Shown here piece by piece: positions 17,192 through 26,650 of a stretch of 64,000 nt of DNA. The notes under the pieces were generated by a model. It did not search any database, had not been told where the DNA came from, and was given only the letters and a program-made list of their open reading frames with translations. The translations under genes were made by a program, and so were the position numbers. Source of the stretch: Treponema sp. Marseille-Q3903 (GTDB lineage: Bacteria; Spirochaetota; Spirochaetia; Treponematales; Treponemataceae); assembly GCF_014334335.1 (NCBI RefSeq), contig NZ_JACSEU010000003.1, positions 62,001 through 126,000 of the forward strand. The letters run 5' to 3'. The first letter of the stretch is position 1, and each line of letters opens with the position of its first letter.

Positions 17192-17884
17192 TTACAAAAA
17201 TTTTGCAAACATGGAACTTCCTGCTACTGTAAAAATTCCTGTAACTACGATAGAAAGGCTACTCATCGCTCCTTCTATCTCTCCCATTTCCATTGCCTTT
17301 GCTGTCCCGATTGCATGACTTGCAGCACCGAGTGCCAGCCCTTTTGAAATCGGTTCCGTTATTCTAAATATTTTGCAGATTGTTTCGCCGAATATATTTC
17401 CGAGTACGCCTGTAATCACAATCACTGCAACTGTGATTGTAACGTGGCCTCCGAGCTCTTTGCTGACATCCATTCCTATTGCTGTTGTAATCGATTTTGG
17501 AAGCAGAGTGACGTACTGAGAGTGAGAAAGACCCATAATTTTTGAAAGTATAAAAATCGTAAAAAGGCTTGTGAGCACACCCGATATTATGCCGAATATC
17601 ACTGCTTTCCAATTTTTTTGAAGCAAATGAATTTGTTCGTAAAGGGGGATTGCCAGACAAACTGTTGCAGGTGTTAAAAACCAGCTCAGATATTTTGCGC
17701 CTGCTTCATACGTTTTGTAATCGGTTTTTGAAAATATAAGGAATAAAATCGTCACTGCGATAGAAATCAAAAGCGGATTTAAAATTGCGAGTTTTAGATA
17801 GCGCTTGAGCAGATTTCCTATTTCGTACGAGAGGATGCTCAGTGCAACTCCTATAAATGCCGACTGTGTAAAAAAATCATTCAT
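17192..17884 (-). CDS. lrgB: LrgB/CidB family membrane protein
   Basis: 230 residues, seven or so hydrophobic segments. The family signature is present: SKIMGLSHSQYVTLLPKSIT-T-A-I-G and later ALGAASHAIGTAKAMEMGE. LrgB works with LrgA; the pair was first described as antiholin-like and has been tied to pyruvate or related solute transport and murein hydrolase control. Its start overlaps the lrgA end by 8 bp, so the two are translationally coupled. The 167 bp between it and the amylase start contains no recognisable gene. Confidence 0.93.
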   Translation of the reverse strand: MNDFFTQSAFIGVALSILSYEIGNLLKRYLKLAILNPLLISIAVTILFLIFSKTDYKTYEAGAKYLSWFLTPATVCLAIPLYEQIHLLQKNWKAVIFGIISGVLTSLFTIFILSKIMGLSHSQYVTLLPKSITTAIGMDVSKELGGHVTITVAVIVITGVLGNIFGETICKIFRITEPISKGLALGAASHAIGTAKAMEMGEIEGAMSSLSIVVTGIFTVAGSSMFAKFL

Positions 17885-18260
17885 CTTTTGGCTCCTCTGA
17901 ATCTGATTTTTTTGACTTTCTAAAGCGGATAATGCTTTGCGAAACGAGCCCTGTTGCCGCCATAACTGTAATAATTGTTACAACAGTGATTATGATGATT
18001 GGAATCAAAGCCGGACGAAGAACGTCCCAAGAAGACATCAAGCCGACTCCCGCCGGAATAAACATAATCGGCATTATTTCAATTAAAAATTTTCCGACGT
18101 CTTTTACGTGTTCAATTTTAATGAATCCTGTCATCAGACACACAAACAAAATCAGCATTCCGTAGATGCTTGCAGGGATAGAGACAGGAATCAGTTCTTT
18201 GAGAATTTCTCCAATCAGAGAGATTGTAATTATAATTAAAAATTGTCTTAAATATTTCAT
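17877..18260 (-). CDS. lrgA: LrgA/CidA family holin-like membrane protein
   Basis: 127 residues from ATG 18260, four transmembrane segments. The typical LrgA stretch PVSIPASIYGMLILF is followed by FIPAGVGLM, and the tail is highly charged (KSKKSDSEEPKDE). An upstream in-frame TTG at 18308 would add 16 residues but lacks family support. No convincing SD is seen at either start. It is the first gene of the lrgAB pair. Confidence 0.9.
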   Translation of the reverse strand: MKYLRQFLIIITISLIGEILKELIPVSIPASIYGMLILFVCLMTGFIKIEHVKDVGKFLIEIMPIMFIPAGVGLMSSWDVLRPALIPIIIITVVTIITVMAATGLVSQSIIRFRKSKKSDSEEPKDE

Positions 18261-18401
18261 AGTTATAAAAAGATAAGTCAAAATAATATTATGCAAAGGT
18301 TTTGTCAATGTTTTGAAAGTTTAGAAAATGAAACTCCGTGTTTATAGAAAAGAATAGAAGTAATCTCATATTTTTATTAAAATAAAGGTGTAGGAATTGT
18401 C

Positions 18402-19520
18402 ATGAGATTAAAGATTTTTAATATTCTGTTCTTTTCAGCTTGTGTAGTTTTCGTATGTTGCATAGTTTGCTGCTGCAAAAGCAATCAAAGTTCTTCCGAT
18501 AAATCCGAAATCAATTATCGTGCGGAGATGAGGCTCTTTGTAGAAAAGATTTCCGATTTTGCTAAGAATAAAAATCGGGCTTTTAATATAATTCCGCAAA
18601 ACGGGACAGAAGTTGCGTGGGACAAAAACTGCTTTAATCAATGGGATAATCCGACAGACGAAGAGCTTGCCGATTTTGACAAAACTTATCTTAAGGCAAT
18701 CGACGGAATTGGGCGAGAAGATATGTTTTATTCTTCTTCAATATTTGATACAAAAAATAAAGATGATACGGAATCCGAGTATACTGATTATTTTCTAAAA
18801 CTTATAAAACCGTATCAAAAAGAGGGTATTGCTGTTATTTCTGCCGATTATGCGGGAAGCACTTGGGGGATTGTGGATTCGTACACAAAAAATGATAGGG
18901 AAGGGTTTATCGGATTTGCCGCACCTTATAAAAATCTGAATTTAATTCCTGAGCTTGATTCAAAGTTCAGCCTGCTTCGTCAATATTATCCGAATAAAAG
19001 CAATCAGAAAGATATAAATAAACTGACCGATGCGAAAAATTTCCTTTTTTTATTGAACGCAGAAAATTATATGAAAGGCGATTCCTGCGGAAAAAATGTA
19101 GTCTCTGCACTGCAAAAAACTGATTATGATATTTTAATTATCGACCCTTTTATCGACGCTGCGGCAGGCATCACATATTCTTTTTCACAGATAGATTCGT
19201 TGAAAAAAAAGGCTTCCGGTGGCAAAAGGCTCGTGATAGCTTACTTAAGCATTGGAGAAGCCGAAGCGTATCGCGATTATTGGAAGACATCTTGGGTTAC
19301 TTCAAACGGTGTCCTTACAAAACAAGCTCCTTTTTGGCTCTGTGAACTGAATTTGGATTGGGCAGGAGAGAATCCTCAACTTGAAGGAAACTACAAAGTA
19401 AAATACTGGGATTTTGAATGGCAAAAAATTGTCTTTGATTACCTTGAAAAGATTGTTGCGGCAGGCTTTGACGGCGTTTACCTTGATATAATAGACGCTT
19501 TTGAATATTTTGAAAAATAA
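18402..19520 (+). CDS. GH114-like (endo-alpha-1,4-polygalactosaminidase family) lipoprotein
   Basis: 372 residues. The N-terminal signal has a cysteine-rich lipobox region (CIVCCC), with Cys 23-25 as candidate lipidation sites. The body is a TIM-barrel of the GH114/TM1410 type: ILIIDPFID, AYLSIGEAEAYRDYW, APFWLCELN, VKYWDFEWQ, GFDGVYLDIIDAFEYF. Family members hydrolyse alpha-1,4-galactosamine polymers and related exopolysaccharides. The Asp in GVYLDIID is a likely catalytic residue (inference). It is a single gene with an SD (gtagga). Confidence 0.85.
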   Translation: MRLKIFNILFFSACVVFVCCIVCCCKSNQSSSDKSEINYRAEMRLFVEKISDFAKNKNRAFNIIPQNGTEVAWDKNCFNQWDNPTDEELADFDKTYLKAIDGIGREDMFYSSSIFDTKNKDDTESEYTDYFLKLIKPYQKEGIAVISADYAGSTWGIVDSYTKNDREGFIGFAAPYKNLNLIPELDSKFSLLRQYYPNKSNQKDINKLTDAKNFLFLLNAENYMKGDSCGKNVVSALQKTDYDILIIDPFIDAAAGITYSFSQIDSLKKKASGGKRLVIAYLSIGEAEAYRDYWKTSWVTSNGVLTKQAPFWLCELNLDWAGENPQLEGNYKVKYWDFEWQKIVFDYLEKIVAAGFDGVYLDIIDAFEYFEK

Positions 19521-19553
19521 AGACGCAGCAAAAAATCGGCAATAGACGGCTGC

Positions 19554-19582
19554 TTGCCCGACATCAAATTAACTTGTATATT
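19554..19582 (+). promoter_or_regulatory. Promoter of the EamA transporter gene, predicted leaderless start
   Basis: TTGCCC (19554-19559), 17-nt spacer, TATATT (19577-19582), then exactly 6 nt to the ATG at 19589. No SD lies before that ATG. Confidence 0.6.
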
Positions 19583-19588
19583 TTGACC

Positions 19589-20548
19589 ATGACTAAATCT
19601 CAAACATCTCTAAAAGGGGTTTTCATTTTATTGATTACCGCTGTCATCTGGGGAAGTTCTTTTGTTTCGCAGAGTGTAGGAGCGGAATCTGTTCAAGCTT
19701 TTACTTTTATGGGAATTCGCACTTTAATGGGAGCGATGGTTTTGCTTCCTTTTATAATTGTGCGTGATAAACTTTCCGCTTGCACAATGACAGAAAAACA
19801 GCTTGAAGGTCGTAAAATTCAGGGCAAGAAGACTGTAAAATACGGAATTATTTTAGGATTTTTTCTATGCGCTGCAACAAACATTCAGCAGTTTGCTTTT
19901 AATTATTCAACGGCAGGCAAGATTGCGTTTCTCACTTCGATGTACATGTTTTTTGTTCCGCTGATTGGTCTTTTTTTTAAAAAACGCATTCCGCTGATAA
20001 CTTGGATTTGCATTGGCTTTGGATTTCTTGGAATTTACTTTTTGAGTTTTCCAAAAGGAGCAGGGTTCACAGATTTAAACCGAGGCGATGTTTTGGCTCT
20101 CATAAGCGCATTGCTGTTCAGCTGTCAGATTCTTGCAATCGAAAGATTTGGAGAGCATTGCGACGGGATTAAACTTTCATGCGTTCAGTTTTTTGTTGCA
20201 GGAATTATCTCGCTTGTTTTGATGTTTATTTTTGAAAAACCTGAATGGCACTCAATAAAAACTGCTTCAGGATCGCTTTTGTATGCCGGAATTATGAGCT
20301 GCGGAATTGCATACACGTTTCAGGTTGTCGGCCAAAAACATTGTGAAGCGACGATTGCCTCTTTGATAATGTGCACGGAATCTGTCTTTGCCGTGTTATC
20401 TGCTGCGATTTTGCTTCACGAGACTTTGACAGCACGCGAGATACTTGGCTGCGTTGTCATGTTCTGCGCAATTTTAATTTCGCAGGGAAGCGGCATAGTT
20501 CAACGGTATATCATAAAAAAATCGCACAATGCTTCTCCGCAAGGCTAG
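19589..20548 (+). CDS. DMT superfamily EamA transporter
   Basis: 319 residues with ten predicted transmembrane helices in two EamA repeats. The first begins GVFILLITAVIWGSSFVSQS; the second begins LNRGDVLALISALLFSCQI and ends CTESVFAVLSAAILLHE-T. These exporters move amino acids, nucleosides or other metabolites; the substrate is not readable. The ATG at 19589 is preferred over an in-frame TTG 15 bp upstream, which would lie before the predicted transcription start. Confidence 0.9.
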   Translation: MTKSQTSLKGVFILLITAVIWGSSFVSQSVGAESVQAFTFMGIRTLMGAMVLLPFIIVRDKLSACTMTEKQLEGRKIQGKKTVKYGIILGFFLCAATNIQQFAFNYSTAGKIAFLTSMYMFFVPLIGLFFKKRIPLITWICIGFGFLGIYFLSFPKGAGFTDLNRGDVLALISALLFSCQILAIERFGEHCDGIKLSCVQFFVAGIISLVLMFIFEKPEWHSIKTASGSLLYAGIMSCGIAYTFQVVGQKHCEATIASLIMCTESVFAVLSAAILLHETLTAREILGCVVMFCAILISQGSGIVQRYIIKKSHNASPQG

Positions 20549-20659
20549 GATTTAACATAATTATTATATTTTTGTTATATTCTCTGCAACGATAAGGCTG
20601 TATATTTCAATTATAACTTTTGAAAAAATCGTAAATTTCGTAAAGTTTTTTGGAGAATT

Positions 20660-21844
20660 ATGATTTCACTTTTATTGCCGATAATCTACATCGCTTTTAT
20701 CAGCCTCGGATTGCCGGATGCATTGCTCGGGTCGGCATGGCCGATTATGGGGCCTGAATTAAAAGTTCCTCTTTCGTATGCAGGAATTGTAAGTATGATA
20801 ATCGCCGGGTGCACGATTGTTTCAAGTTTGAACAGTGACCGCTTAAACCGCAGATTCGGGACTGGACTTGTAACTACGATTTCTGTTGCCACAACGGCAG
20901 TCGCCTTGTTGGGATTTTCTTTTTCATCAAATTTTGTCGCTATATGTATATGGGCGATTCCGTATGGGCTTGGGGCCGGTGCTGTAGATTCCGCATTGAA
21001 CAACTTTGTCGCTCTGCATTATAAATCACGTCACATGAGCTGGCTTCATTGTTTTTGGGGAGTAGGGGCGTCGACCGGTCCTTATGTAATGGGCTTTTTC
21101 CTTACAAAAGCTGTCGGCTGGAGAGGTGGGTACAGAGCTATCTCAATTATTCAGATTGCACTCACTTTTGTTTTAATTGCAACGCTTCCTCTTTGGAAAA
21201 AACAAGTCGACGCCACGAAAAAGTTTTATTCGGATTCAGGGGAAGATGTGATTCCCGTAAAACATACTCTCTCATCTATTTTTAAAATTCGTGGAGTCCC
21301 GCTTATCCTGTTTTCATTTTTCGGTTATTGTGCGATGGAAAGTTCAACAGGTCTGTGGGCAAGCTCGTATCTTGTAAAATATCGTGGAATTGAACCTGAA
21401 ATTGCCGCACGTTTTTCATCTTTATTTTATCTTGGAATTACAGGCGGACGTTTTCTAAATGGATTTGTTGCAAACAGAGCCGGTGACCGCAACATGATTC
21501 GCGTTGGAATTTTTACGGCAATTGTAGGAATCGTAATGGTTGCGCTTCCTCTTAAAATTGATTTTATTGCGCTTGCCGGGCTGATTGTCATCGGTTTAGG
21601 CTGCGCCCCAATTTACCCAAGCATAATTCATGCAACACCTTCAAACTTCGGACGGGAGAATTCTCAAGCGATTGTAGGCGTTCAGATGGCGAGTGCTTAT
21701 ACTGGTTCAACATTTATGCCTCCGATTTTTGGAGTGATTGCGTCACACACGGGGCTAGGGCTCTATCCGTTTTTTCTGATGTGTTTTGCGGTGATAATTT
21801 TGTTGGGAACGGAATCTTTGAATAAAATGAAAAAGAAACGCTAA
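20660..21844 (+). CDS. MFS transporter, fucose-permease-like (FHS) type
   Basis: 394 residues, twelve hydrophobic segments. The start FISLGLPDALLGSAWPIM and the mid-protein motif ALHYKSRHMSWLHCFWGVGA resemble FHS/sugar-permease-like MFS proteins. The C-half has GITGGRFLNGFVANRAGDR. A good SD (ttggag) precedes the ATG. It ends 24 bp before the GH3 beta-glucosidase gene, which suggests it imports an oligosaccharide or glycoside that the GH3 enzyme then cleaves (inference). Confidence 0.87.
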   Translation: MISLLLPIIYIAFISLGLPDALLGSAWPIMGPELKVPLSYAGIVSMIIAGCTIVSSLNSDRLNRRFGTGLVTTISVATTAVALLGFSFSSNFVAICIWAIPYGLGAGAVDSALNNFVALHYKSRHMSWLHCFWGVGASTGPYVMGFFLTKAVGWRGGYRAISIIQIALTFVLIATLPLWKKQVDATKKFYSDSGEDVIPVKHTLSSIFKIRGVPLILFSFFGYCAMESSTGLWASSYLVKYRGIEPEIAARFSSLFYLGITGGRFLNGFVANRAGDRNMIRVGIFTAIVGIVMVALPLKIDFIALAGLIVIGLGCAPIYPSIIHATPSNFGRENSQAIVGVQMASAYTGSTFMPPIFGVIASHTGLGLYPFFLMCFAVIILLGTESLNKMKKKR

Positions 21845-21868
21845 ACAGATTTTTTGTAGGAGAATGAC

Positions 21869-24634
21869 ATGAAAATTTTAGATTGGAAAAAATATGAAGA
21901 AATGGCAGAAAAGGCAATCGCTGAGGGCTGCGTGCTTCTTGAAAATAAAGGCAATGTTCTTCCTCTTTTAAAAGGCGAGAAAGTTTCGATTTTCGGGCGC
22001 ATTCAAGATTCTTACTATAAAAGTGGAACCGGTTCAGGAGGAATGGTAAACATCACAAAAGTCTGGAGCATTCCTGAAGGACTCGAATCAAGAGGCGGCG
22101 TTGTTATCAATAAAAAACTTCGCAAAATATATGCAGACTGGGAAAAAAATCATCCGTTTGACGCGGGGATAGGCTGGGGACAGGAGCCTTGGAATCAGGA
22201 AGAGATGCCTTTAACACAAGAACTCGTTGAAGAAGCGTCAGCTGAAAGCGATGTTGCAATTGTGATTATAGGACGAACGGCTGGTGAAGACAGAGATAAT
22301 TTATACAAAGAAGGCTCATACCTTTTGACAAAAGCCGAAGAAGATATGATGAAGAAAGTTCGAACCGCTTTTAAAAAAATGGTAGTGCTTTTGAATGTCG
22401 GCAACATAATCGACATGAGTTTTGTCACAAAGTATAAACCGGAAGCTGTTATGTATGTTTGGCAAGGAGGCATGCAGGGAGGGCTTGGAACTGCAGATAT
22501 TCTCACGGGGAAAATCTCTCCATCGGGAAAATTGACAGACACAATTGCAAACAAAATTGAAGATTACCCATCAGATAAGAATTTTGGCGGGAATGACGGA
22601 AACGTTTATCAAGAAGATATTTTTGTAGGCTATCGATATTTTGAAACATTCGCAAAAGATAAAGTTATGTATCCATTTGGTTTTGGACTTTCTTACACGA
22701 GTTTTGATATCTCAGCCGCCAAATCTTCTAACGATGAAAAAAATCAGGTTTTTAAAGTCAGCGTAAACGTCAAAAATACAGGAGCGGTATCAGGAAAAGA
22801 AGTTGTTCAGGTTTATGTTCAATCTCCGAATGGGAAACTTGGAAAAGCAAGCCGTGTTCTCGTAGACTTTGAAAAAACGAAAAACCTTTGTGCAGGAGAA
22901 TCTGAGACTCTCGATTTTACAGTTTTATACAAAACGTTTGCTTCTTATGATGATGGAGCGGAGTGTTCAACAGGAAATAAATACTCATGGATTTTAGAGG
23001 CAGGCGAATACAAAGTGTTTGCAGGGTCAGATGTCCGCTCTGCAACGGAAATTTTCAAATTCAATTTGGAAAAACTCATTGTGATAAAAAAATGCGAACA
23101 AGTTTTGGCAGCCGTTACAGATTTTGAACGATGGCACAACGAAAACGGCAAAATCACGATGGAAAAAGCGCCGAAGAGGATTAAATCGATGAAAGTTCGC
23201 CGTGCCTCAGAACTTCCTCAAGAGATAAAACAGACAGACACAAATTATAAACTTTCAGATGTTGTTCATGGCAATGTCAGTCTAGAACAGTTTACCGCTC
23301 AGCTTTCCGATGAAGATTTAAGCTGCATCATCCGTGGCGAAGGAATGGGTTCCAGTCTGGTGACTCCGGGAACTGCATCTGCTTATGGAGGAGTTTCTCC
23401 GCATCTAAAAGAGATGGGAATTGCGACTGTTTGCTCAGACGACGGACCTTCTGGGATGAGACTTGACAGCGGAATAAAAGCATTCTCTTTGCCAAATGGG
23501 ACTTTGCTCGCGAGCACATTCAACCGCAAGCTTGTAAAAGAGCTGTATACTTTTACAGGAATGGAGATGTGTTCAAAAAAAGTTGACAATCTTTTGGGAC
23601 CGGGAATGAATATTCACCGTCATCCGCTGAACGGGCGCAACTTTGAATATTTCTCAGAAGATCCTTATATTACAGGTCAAATTGGCTCTGCAATGATAAA
23701 AGGACTTCAGTCTCAAGGCGTTACCGGAACGATGAAGCATTTTTGCGCAAACAATCAGGAGACTCGGCGGAATTTTTTCAATGCGGAAGTCTCAGAGCGT
23801 GCACTCCGCGAAATCTATCTCAAAGGGTTTGAAATTGCAGTCGAAAACGGAGCTGATTCTGTCATGTCTACTTATGGAAAAGTCAACGGAATTTGGACAG
23901 CGGGAAACTATGACCTTGATACGGTTGTCTTGAGAAAAGAATGGGGGTTCACCGGAATTGAGATGACAGACTGGTGGGCAAACATCAACGATGAAGACAA
24001 CCTTGAACCTAATAAACACAATTTTGCCGCAATGACTAGAGCCCAAAACGATATTTACATGTGTTGTTCGTCTGCTAAAGAAAATCCTGAGGGAGACAAC
24101 ACTCTCGAATCTTTGAAAGACGGGAGCCTTACGCTCGGTGAATTACAGCGAAATGCAATGAATATTTTGCGCCACGTGATGAAAACATACGCTATGAAAC
24201 GACTTATGGGAACAGAAGAAAAAGTTCAAATCATAAATCGTCCGAAAGACCCTGATGAAATAAATGTAGACAACCTTGAGTTTACGGAAATCAAAAAAGA
24301 TAAAGAATATAAATTTGATCTTACGTATCAGGAAAGTAAAGCTTTTTCTAACTTTGCGTTCGGGTTTGAAGTAAAAGATGTCGGGACATACGAAATCACT
24401 TTGACGGGAAGCTCGGAGATGGGAGTACTTGCTCAGATTCCTGTCACGATATTTTTGCAGGGAACTCCCGCAACAAGTTTTACATTCAACGGAACAGATG
24501 GGAAAGATGTTGCTCTCACAAAAAACATGATTTTTCCGGCAAGAGTTTGTGTGAGCAGAATAAACGTCGGCGCAAACGGATTAAAGCTCAAGGAATTGAA
24601 GATGAAATATATTAGTGATAAAATGACCGTATGA
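21869..24634 (+). CDS. Glycoside hydrolase family 3 beta-glucosidase with inverted domain order
   Basis: 921 residues. The usual GH3 order is reversed. The C-terminal alpha/beta sandwich comes first (about 15-235: GCVLLENKGNVLPLL, GRTAGEDRDN), then a fibronectin-III-like domain (about 270-400: YPFGFGLSYTSFD, ENTGAVSGKEVVQVYV-type strands). The TIM barrel follows (about 470-790: SDDGPSGMR, GPGMNIHRHPLNGRNFEYFSED split across 577-598, KHFCANNQE). The nucleophile is Asp 701 in EMTDWW; Glu 140 is a candidate acid/base. Such inverted GH3 enzymes are known from rumen bacteria. No signal peptide, so cytoplasmic. A C-terminal beta-rich domain (about 810-921) is extra. It overlaps the next gene by ATGA. 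Confidence 0.93.
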   Translation: MKILDWKKYEEMAEKAIAEGCVLLENKGNVLPLLKGEKVSIFGRIQDSYYKSGTGSGGMVNITKVWSIPEGLESRGGVVINKKLRKIYADWEKNHPFDAGIGWGQEPWNQEEMPLTQELVEEASAESDVAIVIIGRTAGEDRDNLYKEGSYLLTKAEEDMMKKVRTAFKKMVVLLNVGNIIDMSFVTKYKPEAVMYVWQGGMQGGLGTADILTGKISPSGKLTDTIANKIEDYPSDKNFGGNDGNVYQEDIFVGYRYFETFAKDKVMYPFGFGLSYTSFDISAAKSSNDEKNQVFKVSVNVKNTGAVSGKEVVQVYVQSPNGKLGKASRVLVDFEKTKNLCAGESETLDFTVLYKTFASYDDGAECSTGNKYSWILEAGEYKVFAGSDVRSATEIFKFNLEKLIVIKKCEQVLAAVTDFERWHNENGKITMEKAPKRIKSMKVRRASELPQEIKQTDTNYKLSDVVHGNVSLEQFTAQLSDEDLSCIIRGEGMGSSLVTPGTASAYGGVSPHLKEMGIATVCSDDGPSGMRLDSGIKAFSLPNGTLLASTFNRKLVKELYTFTGMEMCSKKVDNLLGPGMNIHRHPLNGRNFEYFSEDPYITGQIGSAMIKGLQSQGVTGTMKHFCANNQETRRNFFNAEVSERALREIYLKGFEIAVENGADSVMSTYGKVNGIWTAGNYDLDTVVLRKEWGFTGIEMTDWWANINDEDNLEPNKHNFAAMTRAQNDIYMCCSSAKENPEGDNTLESLKDGSLTLGELQRNAMNILRHVMKTYAMKRLMGTEEKVQIINRPKDPDEINVDNLEFTEIKKDKEYKFDLTYQESKAFSNFAFGFEVKDVGTYEITLTGSSEMGVLAQIPVTIFLQGTPATSFTFNGTDGKDVALTKNMIFPARVCVSRINVGANGLKLKELKMKYISDKMTV

Positions 24635-26640
24635 TAACAAAAAACTTAATAAAAACGGTAAAAAAAATTGGTTATTATAAAAAAAATTTTAAAAATGCAG
24701 TGAAGCTGTTCGCAGACATAGCTCTGTTGTCATCCGTATTTATGACGGCATCGTGTAACTTCGACAATAATTTTTCTGTTGTTGACGGGTTTATCGGCGG
24801 AGAGCCTCTTCCTGAAATCTCCGATATCGGTATTAGGGACAGAAAAAGAGTTTCCTATCATATCTACGGATATAAAAAAAGTTTAGGTGATGATTATCTA
24901 TATTTTCCGAAAGGCTATTTTGATGTTCCGTACATAAGCCTTTCTTCACTGAAGCTTATTTCAAAAATATTTTTCGGCATAGACTACAAAATTTTTTCAA
25001 TTGAAAACGGATTCAAGATAGAATACAAAAATACTTCCGTAATTCTTGATTGCAGTACCCAAAAAATCACTTTTGATGATTATGACGAATTTTTCGGCTA
25101 TGTTGGAACTGCAAAATATTGCGGCGTAAATATCTCGGCTTCCGCAAACAATAAAAGTCCTGTCACTTTTGATTTAGGCAAATACGGTATAAAAATGGTA
25201 AAAAAGTTCGGAGAACTTTATTTACCTCAGCAGATTGCGTCTTATATTTTTTATTTACCGTATCAGGTAACATTTGTTTATAACGGAATCGATGTAACTC
25301 TTATTGACAACAGTTTTTCCGTAAATTTGAACTCATCCTTTTATTATAGTTTCGGGATGCAAAAAGAACGCGCAAAGGTGCTCAACGAATTTAATTACCG
25401 TGCAATGTGCTTTCTTTTTGATAATTTCTTCGGCTTAAAAAACAACACTTCAAATTATCAGACATATTATCCGAAGACCGATTTTAATGAATACGTCAAC
25501 AATAACGGCAAACTCAGGGCACTCGGAATCGATATGTTTTCAAGCGACCCGAAAGTTGCAGATAAAGCATTGGCAACGCTGTTAAACTATGTGATAGATG
25601 ATGGCGGTCACACAGGTTTTGTTTCTCCTTCAAGATATCAGAAAAAAACTGAAATAAACGAATTCATACAAAATCAGCAGTATGATAAGAGAATAAATCA
25701 AGGTTTTAAGATTTATTATGGTTTACTTGAAGCAAGGAATCTTGCAGATTCTCCTACACAGGAAAAACTCGATGCGTGGTTGACAAAAAACGCTTTGGTG
25801 ATAGACGAAAATTCAAAAACGGCATTTATAACTTTTGACAGTTTTATTTATAACAATTCGTTTTGGATGACCGAGGACGGTGAAGACAGAATTAAAAAAC
25901 TGGACGGAACTTCGACAGACAGCATTGTGGGCCAGTTCAATAAATATTCGTCTTATGACAAAGCAAAAGATTTTGTAAACGCCGACACCGTGATTTTCAT
26001 TGTAAAAGCGCTTTATGAAATCGCACAGTACAATTCGACACATACCGGAAATAAAATTCGAAACATTGTAATTGATGAATCCTGCAACGGAGGCGGAAGT
26101 GATGTTGCTTGTGAAGCCGCCGTCGCTTTTTTGACATATGCCGTTTCAAAAACTTCGTATACAAAACACAAAACCAACAACACATCCGGTGCATATTACG
26201 ATATTTCGATTTCTCTCGGAGATTCCGCTCAATACGAATTTACAAAAATGACATTGAACGGAACAACCAAAACTCTTGATGAATGGTTTTCAGACTGCCA
26301 TTTCTACGTGCTGACCAGCGGTTTTTCTTTTTCTAACGCAAACGCTTTTGCATGTATGATTAAAGAAAGCTGCCCTGAAATTAAAATTATTGGACAAAAA
26401 AGCGGCGGTGGTTCCTGCAATGTCGTTACAACATCTTTGCCCGATTCAACAGTTTTCAGATTCTCCACATCAACCGAATATGTAAAAAAACTGGCGGATG
26501 GTTCTTATGCGGATATCGACGACGGAGCGGAGCCTGATTTTGAGATTCCTTACGAAAAGTTTTATACAAATGAAAACGGTAAAATCACTCGCTCGGCTTT
26601 AGCACAGACCCTTAAAGAAAAATATCCGTCTAATTTCTAA
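24631..26640 (+). CDS. S41 (tail-specific protease)-like lipoprotein
   Basis: 669 residues. A long basic N-terminus (about 25 residues) precedes a hydrophobic segment and a lipobox-like TASC (Cys 42). The C-terminal half (about 400-640) has the S41 core: NIVIDESCNGGGSDVA, YVLTSGFSFSNANAFA (Ser 566 or 568 as candidate nucleophile), IIGQKSGGGSC and the final EPDFEIPYE. The N-terminal 350 residues are Tyr/Phe-rich and unrecognised. S41 members include Ctp proteases and also non-proteolytic relatives, so activity is uncertain. Start overlaps the GH3 stop, but the two proteins act in different compartments. Confidence 0.75.
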   Translation: MITKNLIKTVKKIGYYKKNFKNAVKLFADIALLSSVFMTASCNFDNNFSVVDGFIGGEPLPEISDIGIRDRKRVSYHIYGYKKSLGDDYLYFPKGYFDVPYISLSSLKLISKIFFGIDYKIFSIENGFKIEYKNTSVILDCSTQKITFDDYDEFFGYVGTAKYCGVNISASANNKSPVTFDLGKYGIKMVKKFGELYLPQQIASYIFYLPYQVTFVYNGIDVTLIDNSFSVNLNSSFYYSFGMQKERAKVLNEFNYRAMCFLFDNFFGLKNNTSNYQTYYPKTDFNEYVNNNGKLRALGIDMFSSDPKVADKALATLLNYVIDDGGHTGFVSPSRYQKKTEINEFIQNQQYDKRINQGFKIYYGLLEARNLADSPTQEKLDAWLTKNALVIDENSKTAFITFDSFIYNNSFWMTEDGEDRIKKLDGTSTDSIVGQFNKYSSYDKAKDFVNADTVIFIVKALYEIAQYNSTHTGNKIRNIVIDESCNGGGSDVACEAAVAFLTYAVSKTSYTKHKTNNTSGAYYDISISLGDSAQYEFTKMTLNGTTKTLDEWFSDCHFYVLTSGFSFSNANAFACMIKESCPEIKIIGQKSGGGSCNVVTTSLPDSTVFRFSTSTEYVKKLADGSYADIDDGAEPDFEIPYEKFYTNENGKITRSALAQTLKEKYPSNF

Positions 26641-26650
26641 TGGAGAAAAA

